Below, one piece after another: positions 30,790 through 41,373 of a DNA stretch of 64,000 bases. Source of the stretch: Heliopora coerulea (taxonomy: Eukaryota > Cnidaria > Anthozoa > Scleralcyonacea > Helioporidae); assembly GCA_030142905.1 (NCBI GenBank), contig JASJOG010000121.1, positions 611,001 through 675,000 on the forward strand, given 5' to 3'. The notes beneath the pieces are model-generated. The model was not told the origin of the DNA and ran no database searches. It worked only from the letters and a program-made list of their open reading frames with translations. How positions within the stretch are numbered: position 1 is the first letter of the stretch; each line of letters opens with the position of its first letter. Position numbers and translations under genes: made by a program.

Positions 30790-32040
30790 AAAATAAGTTA
30801 AAATATTATGGTATACAAGGTGTGGCAATCGATTGGTTTATTTCATATCTTAGTGATAGAAATCAAATGGTCACCATTAACAACATATCATCAACAAAGA
30901 ACAAAATATCCAGTGGTGTCCCACAGGGATCTGTTTCAGGACCAATTCTCTTTTTACTATATGTAAATGATTTTCATACCTGTTCTGATTTATTCAGTTT
31001 TCACTTATTTGCCGATGATGCAAACTTATTTTGTCAAGATAAGAATTTCAGTAATTTACAGACAAATAGAAATATTGAACTGAGTAAGGTACATACCTGG
31101 TTATGTATAAACAAACTGTCACTAAATATTGATAAGTCTAATTTTGTTATCTTCCATGCTCCACAAAGAAAAATAAGATCTAACATTGATTTATTTATAA
31201 ATAATAAATGCCCGAAACAAGAATACCGTATTAAATATCCCGATATCTTGATTGACTCTAATCTAAATTGGAAAACCCATATTGATTATATTGCAAAAAA
31301 GATAACAAGAAGTATAGGAATTTTGTCTAAAATCCGATATTATGTTAATATTGATGTTCTAAAAAATTTTTATTATGCCTTAATTTATCCATTTTTGATA
31401 TATGGAGTTATTGCTTGGGGTAACACATACTCCACTACTCTCAAACCAATATATATATTACAAAAAAAGGCTCTACAAATGATGACATTTTCTAAATTTG
31501 ATGAGTGCTCAAGTCCAATATTTAAATTACTAAATATTATTAAGATTTTTGATCTGGTCACATTGCATATCACAGTTTTTATGTATAAGTTTCACCATGA
31601 TCTTTTGCCAGCAGTATTTAATAACTACTTTATTCCAGTTAATAGAATTTATACTTATAGCACAAGATTTGCAGCTAAACAATCTTATTATTTTCCTAAA
31701 GCAAGAACAAACTATGGAATATTTAATATTAGGTTTCAGGGCCCAAAAATATGGAATGCTACTGATGAACGTATTAAATCTCTTCATCTTCCGAAATTTA
31801 AGGAGAAACTGAAAAAATTGCTTTTAGACAAATATTAGTTAATTTAAATGTTTAAGTTTGAACTCTGGAAGTGGTGGGATTGCCTTGTATCTTGCTTATT
31901 GGTTATGAAATCAATCTATTAATTTGTAATATGTAGATTTCATATTTGCAGAATGATAATCTACATGTAAGGAAAGAATTTAAATGTAAATGTATATGGT
32001 AGACATTTGTGTGTTGTTCTCTCTCAGCATGAGACATAGT
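30790..32040 (+). pseudogene. 5'-truncated LINE (jockey/CR1-like) RT C-terminal half
   Basis: The frame starts abruptly at about 30,797 (KLKYYGIQG) inside the reverse transcriptase and stays open to 31,838. It contains the RT core GVPQGSVSGPILFLLYVNDF, the catalytic FADDANLF, and the thumb/C-terminal blocks LNWKTHIDYIAKKI and IYPFLIYGVIAWG, ending FKEKLKKLLLDKY. A 3'-untranslated tail of about 200 bp follows. There is no endonuclease domain, consistent with target-primed 5' truncation. About 340 codons are stop-free, so the insertion is fairly recent. Confidence 0.9.
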
Positions 32041-32990
32041 GTGTCATTATGTTTCTAACTGCCTTTATCTTAGTCGACCTTTTACTTAAAATATTTAATA
32101 TCTATTAAACTAGGCTTTCGGGCATTTTTAACCATTCTGGTTATTACTGAAAGCCAGTATCCTAATATTTTTGTTTGAACCTTTGCAACAAAATTTTCCA
32201 AAAATGATGAGGATACAATTAAGATAAAGATAAAAAGAGAAAGATAAAGATAAAGACCCTTGATTTCTGTTTTCTTTGGCACTTGTGAATAAGTGATTAC
32301 CAAACACTTGAGGTGACTCACGAGTGGTCTGTAGTTCTGCACCATTGGTTCCATAGCCTAGGCAAATTTAAATTTTTTTTTTGAGAAATGTCAAAACTTA
32401 CAGTATCTCGTGCCTGCACTATGTACACTGGAATCACTTTGAAAGTGCTTTCAGCATCCAGTGGCATTTCCCATGCCGTTATTTCTTTTAATAACAGGGC
32501 TAAGTGTCACTATCTACAGTATAACTAGTTCTAAAATCAGTCAGCAACAGTTTGGCATTTAGGTATCATATTAACCTTACATCCTCTACAGGCATTTTAA
32601 TTACCTGGAAGCAGAGTACCTGGAAAATATGCTCCCCTGGAAAAAATTACATGATCCAGATGGCTTATGTTTAGTATGAGGTGGTTAATTGATAAACAGA
32701 AAAAAAAGTTGGTTTTCAAATGACACTATCACGAATAAACTAAAAGAGAGTTTATACCATACTTACACAAGTTTATTAAAAAGAATCAAACATTTCTGTT
32801 TACACATGGAAAAACTGAAGAGATTTTGTAAGAAATTCAATGGTACCTTTGAAATACTGTGTTTATTGCCAGGTACGATCAGCAATGTGAGAATGAAAGG
32901 GCTTCGATTCACATGAGCTTGAAGTGTTGGCCTGTCAGGATGACGATTTAGTATTGACTGTGTAAATCAAGGAGGACCTCCCAAGCAGGC
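32041..32990. other. no gene recognised; contains GATAAA microsatellite
   Basis: A simple repeat of AAGATAAA/AGATAAAG units at 32,216-32,258. I see nothing else supportable. Confidence 0.4.
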
Positions 32991-32994
32991 TAAA

Positions 32995-33330
32995 ATCTTG
33001 TGATCTTGATCCTTTGATGGAGCTTTTCATGAATGTCGCATCCTTTTTGGATCCAAGATATGACTGGTTTTTTGGTAGCGTTAGTGAACACTGACCAAGA
33101 TGAGAGTGAGCAATTGCAGCTTGATGAAGTTAAGAAAGAGCTCTTGGAAAATGTTGTTTTTCTATAGTTGCCTGTGCTAAAGAAAGCCAAACTTGGTCTT
33201 GGAGTGTTATTGAGCCTCAACAAGTCAGAAAAGACATTGGCAGCTGTCTCCCGAAAGAAATCAAAAGGTAAATCTGCATTTCCAGTTATTGACAGAGGCT
33301 CATTTATAGTCAACACAACATAGTTGTTCT
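32995..33330 (+). pseudogene. hAT/ZBED-like transposase fragment
   Basis: The plus strand reads MELFMNVASFLDPRYDW, then LDEVKKELLENVVF and KKAKLGLGVLLSLNKSEK in shifting frames. 'A-S-F-L-D-P-R-Y' followed by a charged helix and a Lys/Gly-rich loop is the segment preceding the C-terminal dimerisation region of ZBED-type hAT proteins. Only this short piece survives, just left of the younger hAT at 33,509. Confidence 0.55.
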
Positions 33331-33453
33331 GAGTTTGTATCGTCTATTAAAACTTTCTGCAATTCCAAGTCAGTGTTGGCTTGAGCTATCTTTAGTATAT
33401 TAGTAGAAACTTAGTCAATTATTATTGCAAATGCTACATTCTGATTGGCTACA

Positions 33454-33490
33454 CTACTCACTATCTATTCACTGATAGATAGTGAGTAGC
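33454..33490. repeat. imperfect hairpin beside hAT insertion site
   Basis: CTACTCACTATCTAT (33,454-33,468) is nearly complementary to ATAGATTAGTGAGTAG (33,475-33,490), with one bulged base. It lies 11 bp left of the 8-bp hAT target duplication and may mark an older MITE in which the hAT landed. Confidence 0.5.
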
Positions 33491-33508
33491 AAAAATGGCC
33501 TCCACCTC

Positions 33509-36500
33509 AGTGGCATAGCTACAGGGGGGCAGGGGGGGTGACCACCCCCCACTCAACGTTTTTGGTGTCGTTTGTCGGAAATTCTGAAGCGAACTGGCAA
33601 AGTAATTAATTATTCACATGTATAATATATTTGTAGAACCATTCTTACCAAGAAAGTAAATAGTAAATGATACAAATACAATGTCTGTTTCGTTTTTCTG
33701 CAGCATCTGCGCTGTATGTTGTCACTAAATATTTTACACTGGTCTATACATGGGCAACAGCTTACCAAACTGTGAAAAAACTTTCACATGTTGTCGGTGT
33801 TGACCATATTGTCCATAAACTGTCACTAATTATTTCCGATGGACAGCTGTTTACTAGCTGTGGAGTAAAATCTCGTATTTCATTTGTTGAGTTGTTGTGT
33901 TGTTTGACTAGAAACATAGAGTGTTATACAGTTATAGCTTTGTTGAACGTACAGTTTCATTCTGTTCACGATCCCGTTTGCAAACTCATTTGTGACATTT
34001 CATCAATAAAAGTTAAACAGATATAGGTAAGTAAAGTGACCTAGAATTGTGGTGTCAGCTTTTCTCTGTTCTTTGCACCATGTGATAAACAGAATTCTCA
34101 ACTCTGAGTCTCTGAATCATTATAGATTATATCATAGGCCTGCTGGACAGATTATTTCAACAATCTCGCAAATCACCACTTCTTCTTGCCTGACTTTAAA
34201 TGTCATGTTTGGTCAAGGTAAGACCAAACAGAGAAAAGTAGAATGTTCCACATGTCATATGACTTTTGACAGCAACTACAGGAAAAAGCACAATGAGAAG
34301 TACCACAGCAAAATGACAAAAGCTCGTCGCCATATTCCCTACGAGCTCGTCGGGGCCATTGATAGTCCTTTTGCATTTGCACAGCAGAAACCAAAGACCA
34401 CAATTCCAGAAACAGGAACTGTGAGTGAGCAACCACCTCCACTGAGCCACAGTCACAGACGTGTAGTAAACCCGAGGAAGAATCTAGTCAATCTACGTCA
34501 AATGTCACAGTCTTAACACCAAAGCCACGGCTATCAGTGCCCCAGCGAGACGAAAGCAGCAGGGTCGACAACGATACAGATGACACAATGGCTGAGAAAA
34601 CCAATGGAGGTGAAAACGAGGAATCCAATGAAAGCGAGATTATGGTATGGCTCACATCACTTGGCAAATATCCAACTGATCCTGCAAACTATCGGGACAT
34701 TAACATAAATGCCACTGTATGCCCCAAAATAGTGAGGTATGGCCCTTGCCAGCCTGAGGGACCATTTCCAAAAGATGATAAAGGTCGCGGGTTCCATCAG
34801 GAATGATATCAAAACAATAATGTTCACCATGACTGGCTTGTGTACTCGATGACAGAGAACGCTATGTTTTGCTTTTGTTGCTGGCTCTTCCCTTGCAAAT
34901 CGTCTAAGACATACAAAAACAATTGGAGTGAAGTTGGAGTTGCCAACTTCAGGAAAGGTTTGGAAAAAGTCAGCACGCACGAGAATTCCCTGCTTCACTG
35001 CACTAGTCTTGCCCAATGGAAGTCATTCAAGTATCGTCTATCAGTTGGTAAGACAGTTGATGCTCACCTCCAGAAATTACTTCAAGACGAGCGGGAGAAA
35101 ACGCTGCAGGTTCTGGATCGCTTGTTTTCTGCCACACTGTTCTTGGCCCTGCAAGGTATTTCTTTTCGAGGTCACTGTTTTGAAAGCAACGAAGACACCA
35201 TAGCTACGCTGGGAATTAGTGGCAATTACCTAGAATTACTGAAGCTAATTGCAAGGCACGATCTAGTTATGGCATCTCACTTGGCAAATGAAAAATCGAG
35301 AGGCAAGTACACTTCCCCACAGATCCAGAATGAGATCATCGATTCCATTGCCAGGGTCATCAGGGAAAGAATTGTTTCTGAAATTCACACTGCCAAGTAT
35401 TTCTGCGTAATTCTGGACACTACTCCTGATGTCGCACATATCGACCAGCTGGTGTTTTCAATCAGATATGTTTGCAGTGGAAAACCCATCGAACGCTTTC
35501 TTTGTTTTGATGAAATGGCAAGTTCAAAAGCCGTTGATTTTTGCGACAAATTGCTCGAGCTGTTGAAGTGTTTCAATCTGACCGCAGAGTTCATTCGAGG
35601 GCAAGCGATGGATGGTTGTTCCACAATGTCCAGTGCTCATGGTGGAGTGCAAGCACTTGTTCGTGAAATTACACAAACTGCGTTACTTGTCCATTGCATG
35701 GCACATCGATTGAATCTGGTTCTTGTGAAGGTAGCCACCACCTGTGTACCCGTGAAATCCTTTTTTGGTTTACTTGGAAATCTTTGTAGTTTCTTCATTG
35801 CCAGTCCAAAGAGAATTGCTCAACTACACAAGTCCCAACAAAGTGCCAAGCGAAGCTCAGAGATGCCAAAGTTGCTTTCCAATACTCGCTGGGCTTCATG
35901 AGCGAATGCCGTACAACACGTCAGAGATAACTTCGGTCATTACCTAGATGCTCTGGAGGCATTGATTGCAGAAAATCAACTCGATGCTAGTGGTCTGTCC
36001 GATGCTAATGGCCTTCTGAATGGCCTAAAGAAGTTCGAGTTCCTTGTACTTCTCCACTTTTGGTTTGACATCTTGGTGATCACAAAAGCGGCAACTGATA
36101 AAGTTCAGGGGCCTTTTCTGAACATTGGGGTATCGTGTCACTTGATCGAAAAGTGTATCTGCCAATTTTCCACCATGAGGTCCAACAATGACCACTTTGA
36201 TGCCACATTGAGGAAAGCAAGGGAACTTTGCAGTTCACTTGACCTCCCAGCTGAGTTTGAAATGAGAAGACAGTGACAAAGACGGCAGTTCTTCGATGAG
36301 CCACAGTCAGACCAAGCTGAAGAAGCTGCTGTTGATGCTCAAGAAAGATTTAGAATTGATGTATAAAATGTTGTTCTAGATACAATCGTCACTGATTTGA
36401 AGACGCGCTTTAATGATACGACGGTTGGCATTCTGAAGGCCTTTGACTGCATCTCCCCAATCACCTTCATCGACAAGCATGTGGAGGTTCCAGAGGAATC

Positions 36501-37365
36501 CAGTTTGGAGCAACTGGAAACATTGTGCTCATTCTACCACAATGACCTGCCTGCGAAGGAGACAGTCATCATGGAGTTCAAGAATGTACACGCGATACCA
36601 AACGCGTGGGACTTAGTGGACGGTGAAGCTGTTCCCCGTGATGCTGAAGATCTTTTGGTGGTTTTGGATATGCACAACTTGACAGGCCAGTTCGCAAGCA
36701 TTGCAACATTGTTACAACTGGCACTTACAATTCCTGTCTCATCAGCACATGACGAGAGAGCCTTCAGTTGCTTAAAACGTGTGAAAACATACTTGCGCAG
36801 TACTATGACAGAAAAACGCCTGTCGAATCTTGCTTGTATTTCTATCAATCATGAAATTGTTTTGAATATTTCGATTTGAGAACTTCAAATGCCTTTCCTG
36901 AACGACAAAACAAGAAGAATTTTTAAATAATGTGTTAATTCACATGGACGTGACAAAATGTTTTTCAACGTTAAAAGTTAAAACTCTGTGTTCAGTGTGT
37001 TGCCCGAGTACATTACATTTGAAGAGAAATAGCAATAGAAACATTTGATCTACCTCGATCTACCTATTCAATAATACCTGAAATTGTATGTTTATATACT
37101 AGCATATTACCATTTCTTCACACTTAGTTGATTTGAAAATGGCAGCCGGCTTTTCATAACAAACATATCTCACCATCTGATGTAAATATTAAATATAATA
37201 AAGATATTATTCTTGTTCATTCCTTGATGATGTCTCATCTGTACACAGTTTTTAAAAGCCACACCTTTTAACTACATTCCTTTTACCACGCCCAACTGAC
37301 CACGCCCATTTATCGGAAAATTTATAGTTTCGCCCCCCCTGAAGAAATTCGTAGCTACACCAGTG
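33509..37365 (+). mobile_element. complete hAT DNA transposon (3.86 kb)
   Basis: The left end CAGTGGCATAGCTACAGGGG and the inverted right end GTAGCTACACCAGTG are flanked by identical 8-bp CTCCACCT copies (33,501-33,508 and 37,366-37,373). Both ends have G/C runs just inside. It encodes one large transposase in the same orientation. This terminus type (CAGTGGCRTAGC) is a common hAT subgroup. Confidence 0.95.
34202..36879 (+). pseudogene. hAT transposase with DUF4371 and dimerisation domain
   Basis: From 34,202 the N-terminus carries a finger-like block (VECSTCHMTFDSNYRKKH). After a frameshift at about 34,470-34,520 the long frame 34,537-36,879 holds a TTF-type Cys region (AMFCFCCWLFPC), the DUF4371 core (VILDTTPDVAHIDQL, then FIRGQAMDGCSTMSSAHGG), VHCMAHRLNLVL, and the hAT dimerisation region (SSAHDERAFSCLKRVKTYLR). 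In-frame stops lie at 34,804, 35,899 (TGA in WAS*ANAV, where Arg is expected), 36,274 and 36,364. With one frameshift and four stops over about 890 codons it is a recent pseudogene. Confidence 0.9.
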
Positions 37366-37373
37366 CTCCACCT

Positions 37374-38795
37374 CTCGTTTTTGTGAAGTTTCTGAAGACA
37401 AAAAATGTTGTTTGCAAAGTGTGTTTCTACTAAAACAATTAGATTATTCACTCTCGATTTCTATGAGGTGATAGTTAACTCAGGTTTTGCCCTTGTCAAT
37501 TATCGACTCATAGAAATCTGGAGCTTGTAATCTAATTGTTAAATAGGTTGATAAAACTAAATTATTATGGACAACAATTATATCTATAATTTTCATTTAA
37601 ACTTCATTTACTTCAGATAAGCTTTGCATCAATTTTCGTACATTAGTTTTCTTACATTTATTTGAAGATCTGTTTTACCATACCTTGTGAAGTTCTACTT
37701 AAACCTCAGGCTTGAGATGACTACCCCATTTTTCTGATGTAATGCTTTTTTGCCAAAATATTTGGAGACAGACCACCTTGGGCTATAGATGATATCACGA
37801 GCTCACCAACAGTTTTAAATTCATCATTTGGTATGGATACACCACGATTAAATAGTCGTCGCACTTGTTGTGATTTTTATATTGATAAAAAAATTGCCAT
37901 TATCTATTAATACTGAAATTAATGTTCATTGACTTTCTGTACTAAGTCTTTCTTTCAGTGCTCAAGGGTTGAGCATTTGGCTCCTAAATAATGGAAGTCA
38001 AATTAAATTTTTAGATGATACAATTTCAATAGTAATACATTGAATTCAAAAAAGTAAAGTACCAAGCAGCACCTGGCATAGAAAACTAAGTCACATTTTA
38101 TATTTTGGTCAACTTTTGTGACCATTTAAGTTGTAATTTCTATCTTTCCCTACCATTGTTTTTGAATACATGGAAGTCTGTGTGTCAGCTAAAAGAAAAT
38201 ATAAATTTACTCAAACTATAATGTCAACTAAATATGTGCCACCCTTGCCCAAACTTGCACACTTTTCCTCACAGAATGCTTTTAAAGTTGTAAATCTGTT
38301 TATATCTTCTTGAACAGTTGCACAAACCAACAGATAAAATGACTTCATGGAATGGTACACCTGTATCAGAAAGGAATAAAATTATTTAAAAGCATACCTG
38401 AAAAAATCACAACATGGTCCAACATCATCGACTGCTGGTTCTCGTATGTATATCACCTTAAAAAGACCATTTATGTTGAACCAGCCTTTCTTTTTTATCG
38501 CTAAGAAATCATCAAATACATTTTTTCTTCCGACACTAATTCATGTTTTCTTATCTGAGTCAATGTTAGTTTGAAGATGACTGACAATAGACCTCATCTT
38601 CTGATCCTTTGCTAGCTGTAAAGTGGATGTATTTAGAGCACCACTATCAACTTGAGCTTCAATGTCATTTACGTTAACTTCTGTTTCTATGTTCTCTGCA
38701 CAAGATGGGATATAAGGATGGGATCAGACATTGAAGTAGTGGCTGCTGATGAATGTGGATTAAAATATTGACCACGGATTTATCAGGCAGGAATC
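37374..38795. other. no gene recognised; one MITE-like inverted repeat
   Basis: AAACAATTAGATTA (37,433-37,446) pairs with TAATCTAATTGTT (37,528-37,540), enclosing a stretch of about 80 bp with further partial symmetry (GATTTCTATGAG/CTCATAGAAATC). This looks like a small foldback or MITE. I see nothing else. Confidence 0.4.
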
Positions 38796-38796
38796 A

Positions 38797-40210
38797 TAAT
38801 CGTAGGATGAATATTAATAGCTGTGACAAGATAAAACACTACAAATAACAAAACATGTTAGTTTAAACAAGCTTTCCTGACATTTCATTAATGTGCAACA
38901 TTTTCAAAGTGATATACATGATGGATAAGGTAAGGTTATAAATACGATATTTACAAGGTGTGAAAATTAATTTTTATGTTAGCATGAAAAGATCTGGCCG
39001 GATAACTGCCCTAGAGATTTTAAACCGTTCATTTACTCACTTTATGTTGATGATTGTTTTGTAATATTTCACTGTCCTGGCCACGTTAAGCCCTTTTTAG
39101 ATTATTTAAATTAACAACACAACAGCATTAAATTTATGAGTGAGACTGAGGTAAATAATATTCTTCCATTTCTTGAAGTTTTGATTGAACGTAACAATGA
39201 TTTTTCCACTTCGATTTATCATGAACCTACTTATTTGAGACTTCTTATTCATTTTGACAGCTTTATCCCACTTTCATTTAAATGTGGACTTGTCTACACC
39301 CTCTCGACAGATATTTTAAGATATGCTCCTCCTACCACATCTTTTATTCAGAAGTCATGACACTGAAAAATTTTCTCACTAACAATGGGTATCCTATTCT
39401 CTTCTTTGACTTTTGTCTTGGTAAATTTCTTGATAAAGTTTTTTCAGTTTCCACTAAAAATTACGATGTTTTGAAACATGTCATTTATTTTTCTATGCCA
39501 TTTATGTGGAAACATTGCCTTCAGATCCGTTTGCAGTTAACAAAACTTCTCTCTTCCTGTTTTCCTCAAGTTGAGCTACAAATTATCTTTAAGTCTAACA
39601 AACGTCTGTCTAGTTTCTTCCAGTTCAACGATAGTATTCCTAAATTAATGAGATTGCATTTTGTTTATCAATACTTGTGTCAATGCTGTGGAGCATTGTA
39701 TATAGGGCAAACTTGACACCTACACACATGCATCTCTGAACACCTAGGAATCTCGCCTTTAACCGAGAAGAAAAGATCTTACACTAGCCTGTCTAGCATC
39801 CTTTCTCACACCAAAGCTTCTCATCACACCATCTCTGCTGATGACTTTTCTATTATTTCGTCCGGTAACTTGCCCTTTGAGTTACTCATTCGGGAGAGTT
39901 TACTCATTGACAAATTTAAGCCTGTCCTTAATGAAAACATCAGGTCTGTTCCGCTTGCCTTATTTTAATGAGTCTTCTCTCCTTCCGCTCTTCCTTTTCT
40001 ACTTTTCTCACACCTTTTCTCCTCTCTCATTGGCCCATTAATTTTCACACCTTGTAAATATCGTATTTATAACCTTACCTTATCCATCATGTATATCACT
40101 TTGAAAATGTTGCATGTTAGCAATGAAACGTCAGTAAAGCTTGTTTAAACTAACATGTTTTGTTATTTGTCATGTTTTATCCTGTCATGGCTATTCACAT
40201 TCGAATTTTG
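38797..40210 (+). mobile_element. Penelope-like element bounded by inverted repeats
   Basis: A block of about 170 bp at 38,800-38,972 recurs in inverted orientation at about 40,040-40,207. Shared pieces include AAATAACAAAACATGTTAGT, ACATTTTCAAAGTGATATAC and GATGGATAAGGTAAGGTTAT. Between the arms lies a truncated Penelope-type RT plus GIY-YIG endonuclease. Inverted copies of the terminal repeat are a known Penelope-like configuration. The 5' RT is deleted, so this copy is partial. Confidence 0.82.
39040..39968 (+). pseudogene. Penelope-like RT end plus GIY-YIG endonuclease
   Basis: The frame begins within the RT: LYVDDCFVIF (catalytic Y-V-D-D, about 39,043-39,072), LPFLEVLIER and FSTSIYHEPT. 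A frameshift precedes the thumb and linker (39,361-39,700). The endonuclease follows, with YLCQCCGALYIGQT, then TGA at 39,714 where Arg is usual, then HTCISEHLGISPLTEKK and FELLIRESLLIDKFKP. GIY-YIG is the hallmark that separates Penelope-like elements from other retroelements. Three frame changes or stops leave it inactive. Confidence 0.88.
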
Positions 40211-40343
40211 AGCTGGCCATTAATATTCATTTTACAAGTGTGGATTAATGCTTAGATTTGAGTCACTTGCAACTATGTTGGATGGCTTTTTATCAATAGT
40301 TTACTAGTTCATCCTTTCTTCCCCCAAAGTTGGCATAAGGTCA

Positions 40344-40701
40344 GTGCCCTGGTTGTCAGATTTGGTAAGATCAGAGTATTTGCATAAGACTTTCATAAGT
40401 CTTCCTTGTATTTACCCAAAGAAAATTCTTGAACATTTCCTAACAAGTCCCTCACTAAAGTGTAGTCTGGATATAGTAAAACATATTGGTGCAAACCATC
40501 AAACTGTTGGAAGTGCTTTACATGTTTTTCCATGGCGACTTGCAATAAACCACCAGCATCAACATTGGGAAAAGCTGTCACTGAAAGGGTCCTTCCTTTT
40601 ACTTTCCTCAGTCTCCCATCCACCATGTGGAGAATGCCCACTTCAATTTTCACATCTTTGTTCACATTCTTTTTCTTTTTGCAAGTTGTCATGGTAAACA
40701 A
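40344..40701 (-). pseudogene. unrecognised conserved-looking ORF (Lys-rich start)
   Basis: From ATG 40,701 the minus strand encodes MTTCKKKKNVNKDVKIEVGI, then LHMVDGRLRKVKGRTLSVTA, DAGGLLQVAMEKHVKHFQQF and SLGKYKEDL, stopped by TGA (40,392). The same frame continues protein-like past the stop (KSYANTLILP). The composition and regular beta/alpha alternation look like a real small domain of about 100 residues rather than noise. I do not recognise the family. It could be one exon of a host gene or of a transposon gene. Confidence 0.4.
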
Positions 40702-40765
40702 AGCAGATCAACTGACCTCTTTCCTCTTTTTAAATTCCTTGAACGACAATGTTGACATTGGGTAG

Positions 40766-41370
40766 GTGCCAGTCGAGGGAGGCGCTTTTACCGGATCACT
40801 TGGCTGGGTACTGGTGCCCAGTTTTAATATTTCTGTGATTAAGAAATTACCATATTCAGCTGGTCTCATACCATACTACAATCACAGCAGTGATAGGCAC
40901 ACAAATAAACCAACTTTGTATGCAAACTGAATGGCAAAAGTAAATCAGCTAAGCTGTTACATACCTGAAAGTTTTTGACCGGAATTATGGCAAGAAAACC
41001 CACCAATAGCTAACTTAGTTACACAATTCTGACTACTTGGACAAACCCCACACGTGCAAGTGTTTGCAAGTGAAAGAACGATTACCCAAGAGTCTCCATG
41101 TATTTAGCAGTTAATTGCATTTCAGTGATGGTTCATTCCAGAGATTGTTCATTCTTTAATGTTGTTCAACAAACAAATGTCCTATTGTGCAGAGGAACAC
41201 CTCACTCGAGAAGAGAGTACCATTTTTGGGAGAAACGTCATTTTGTGCATTGATGGCACTAATGGGCCACCATATGTAAAGTAGTGTGGCATGTCAGCAA
41301 GAGAATTGCATACATATCATTCCTACATGAAAGATTGGTGTTGTGCAACCTGTTTAGGGTTAAGGGTTCA
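40766..41370. other. no gene recognised
   Basis: No supported feature between the unrecognised ORF and the next hAT terminus. Confidence 0.35.
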
Positions 41371-41373
41371 GGG

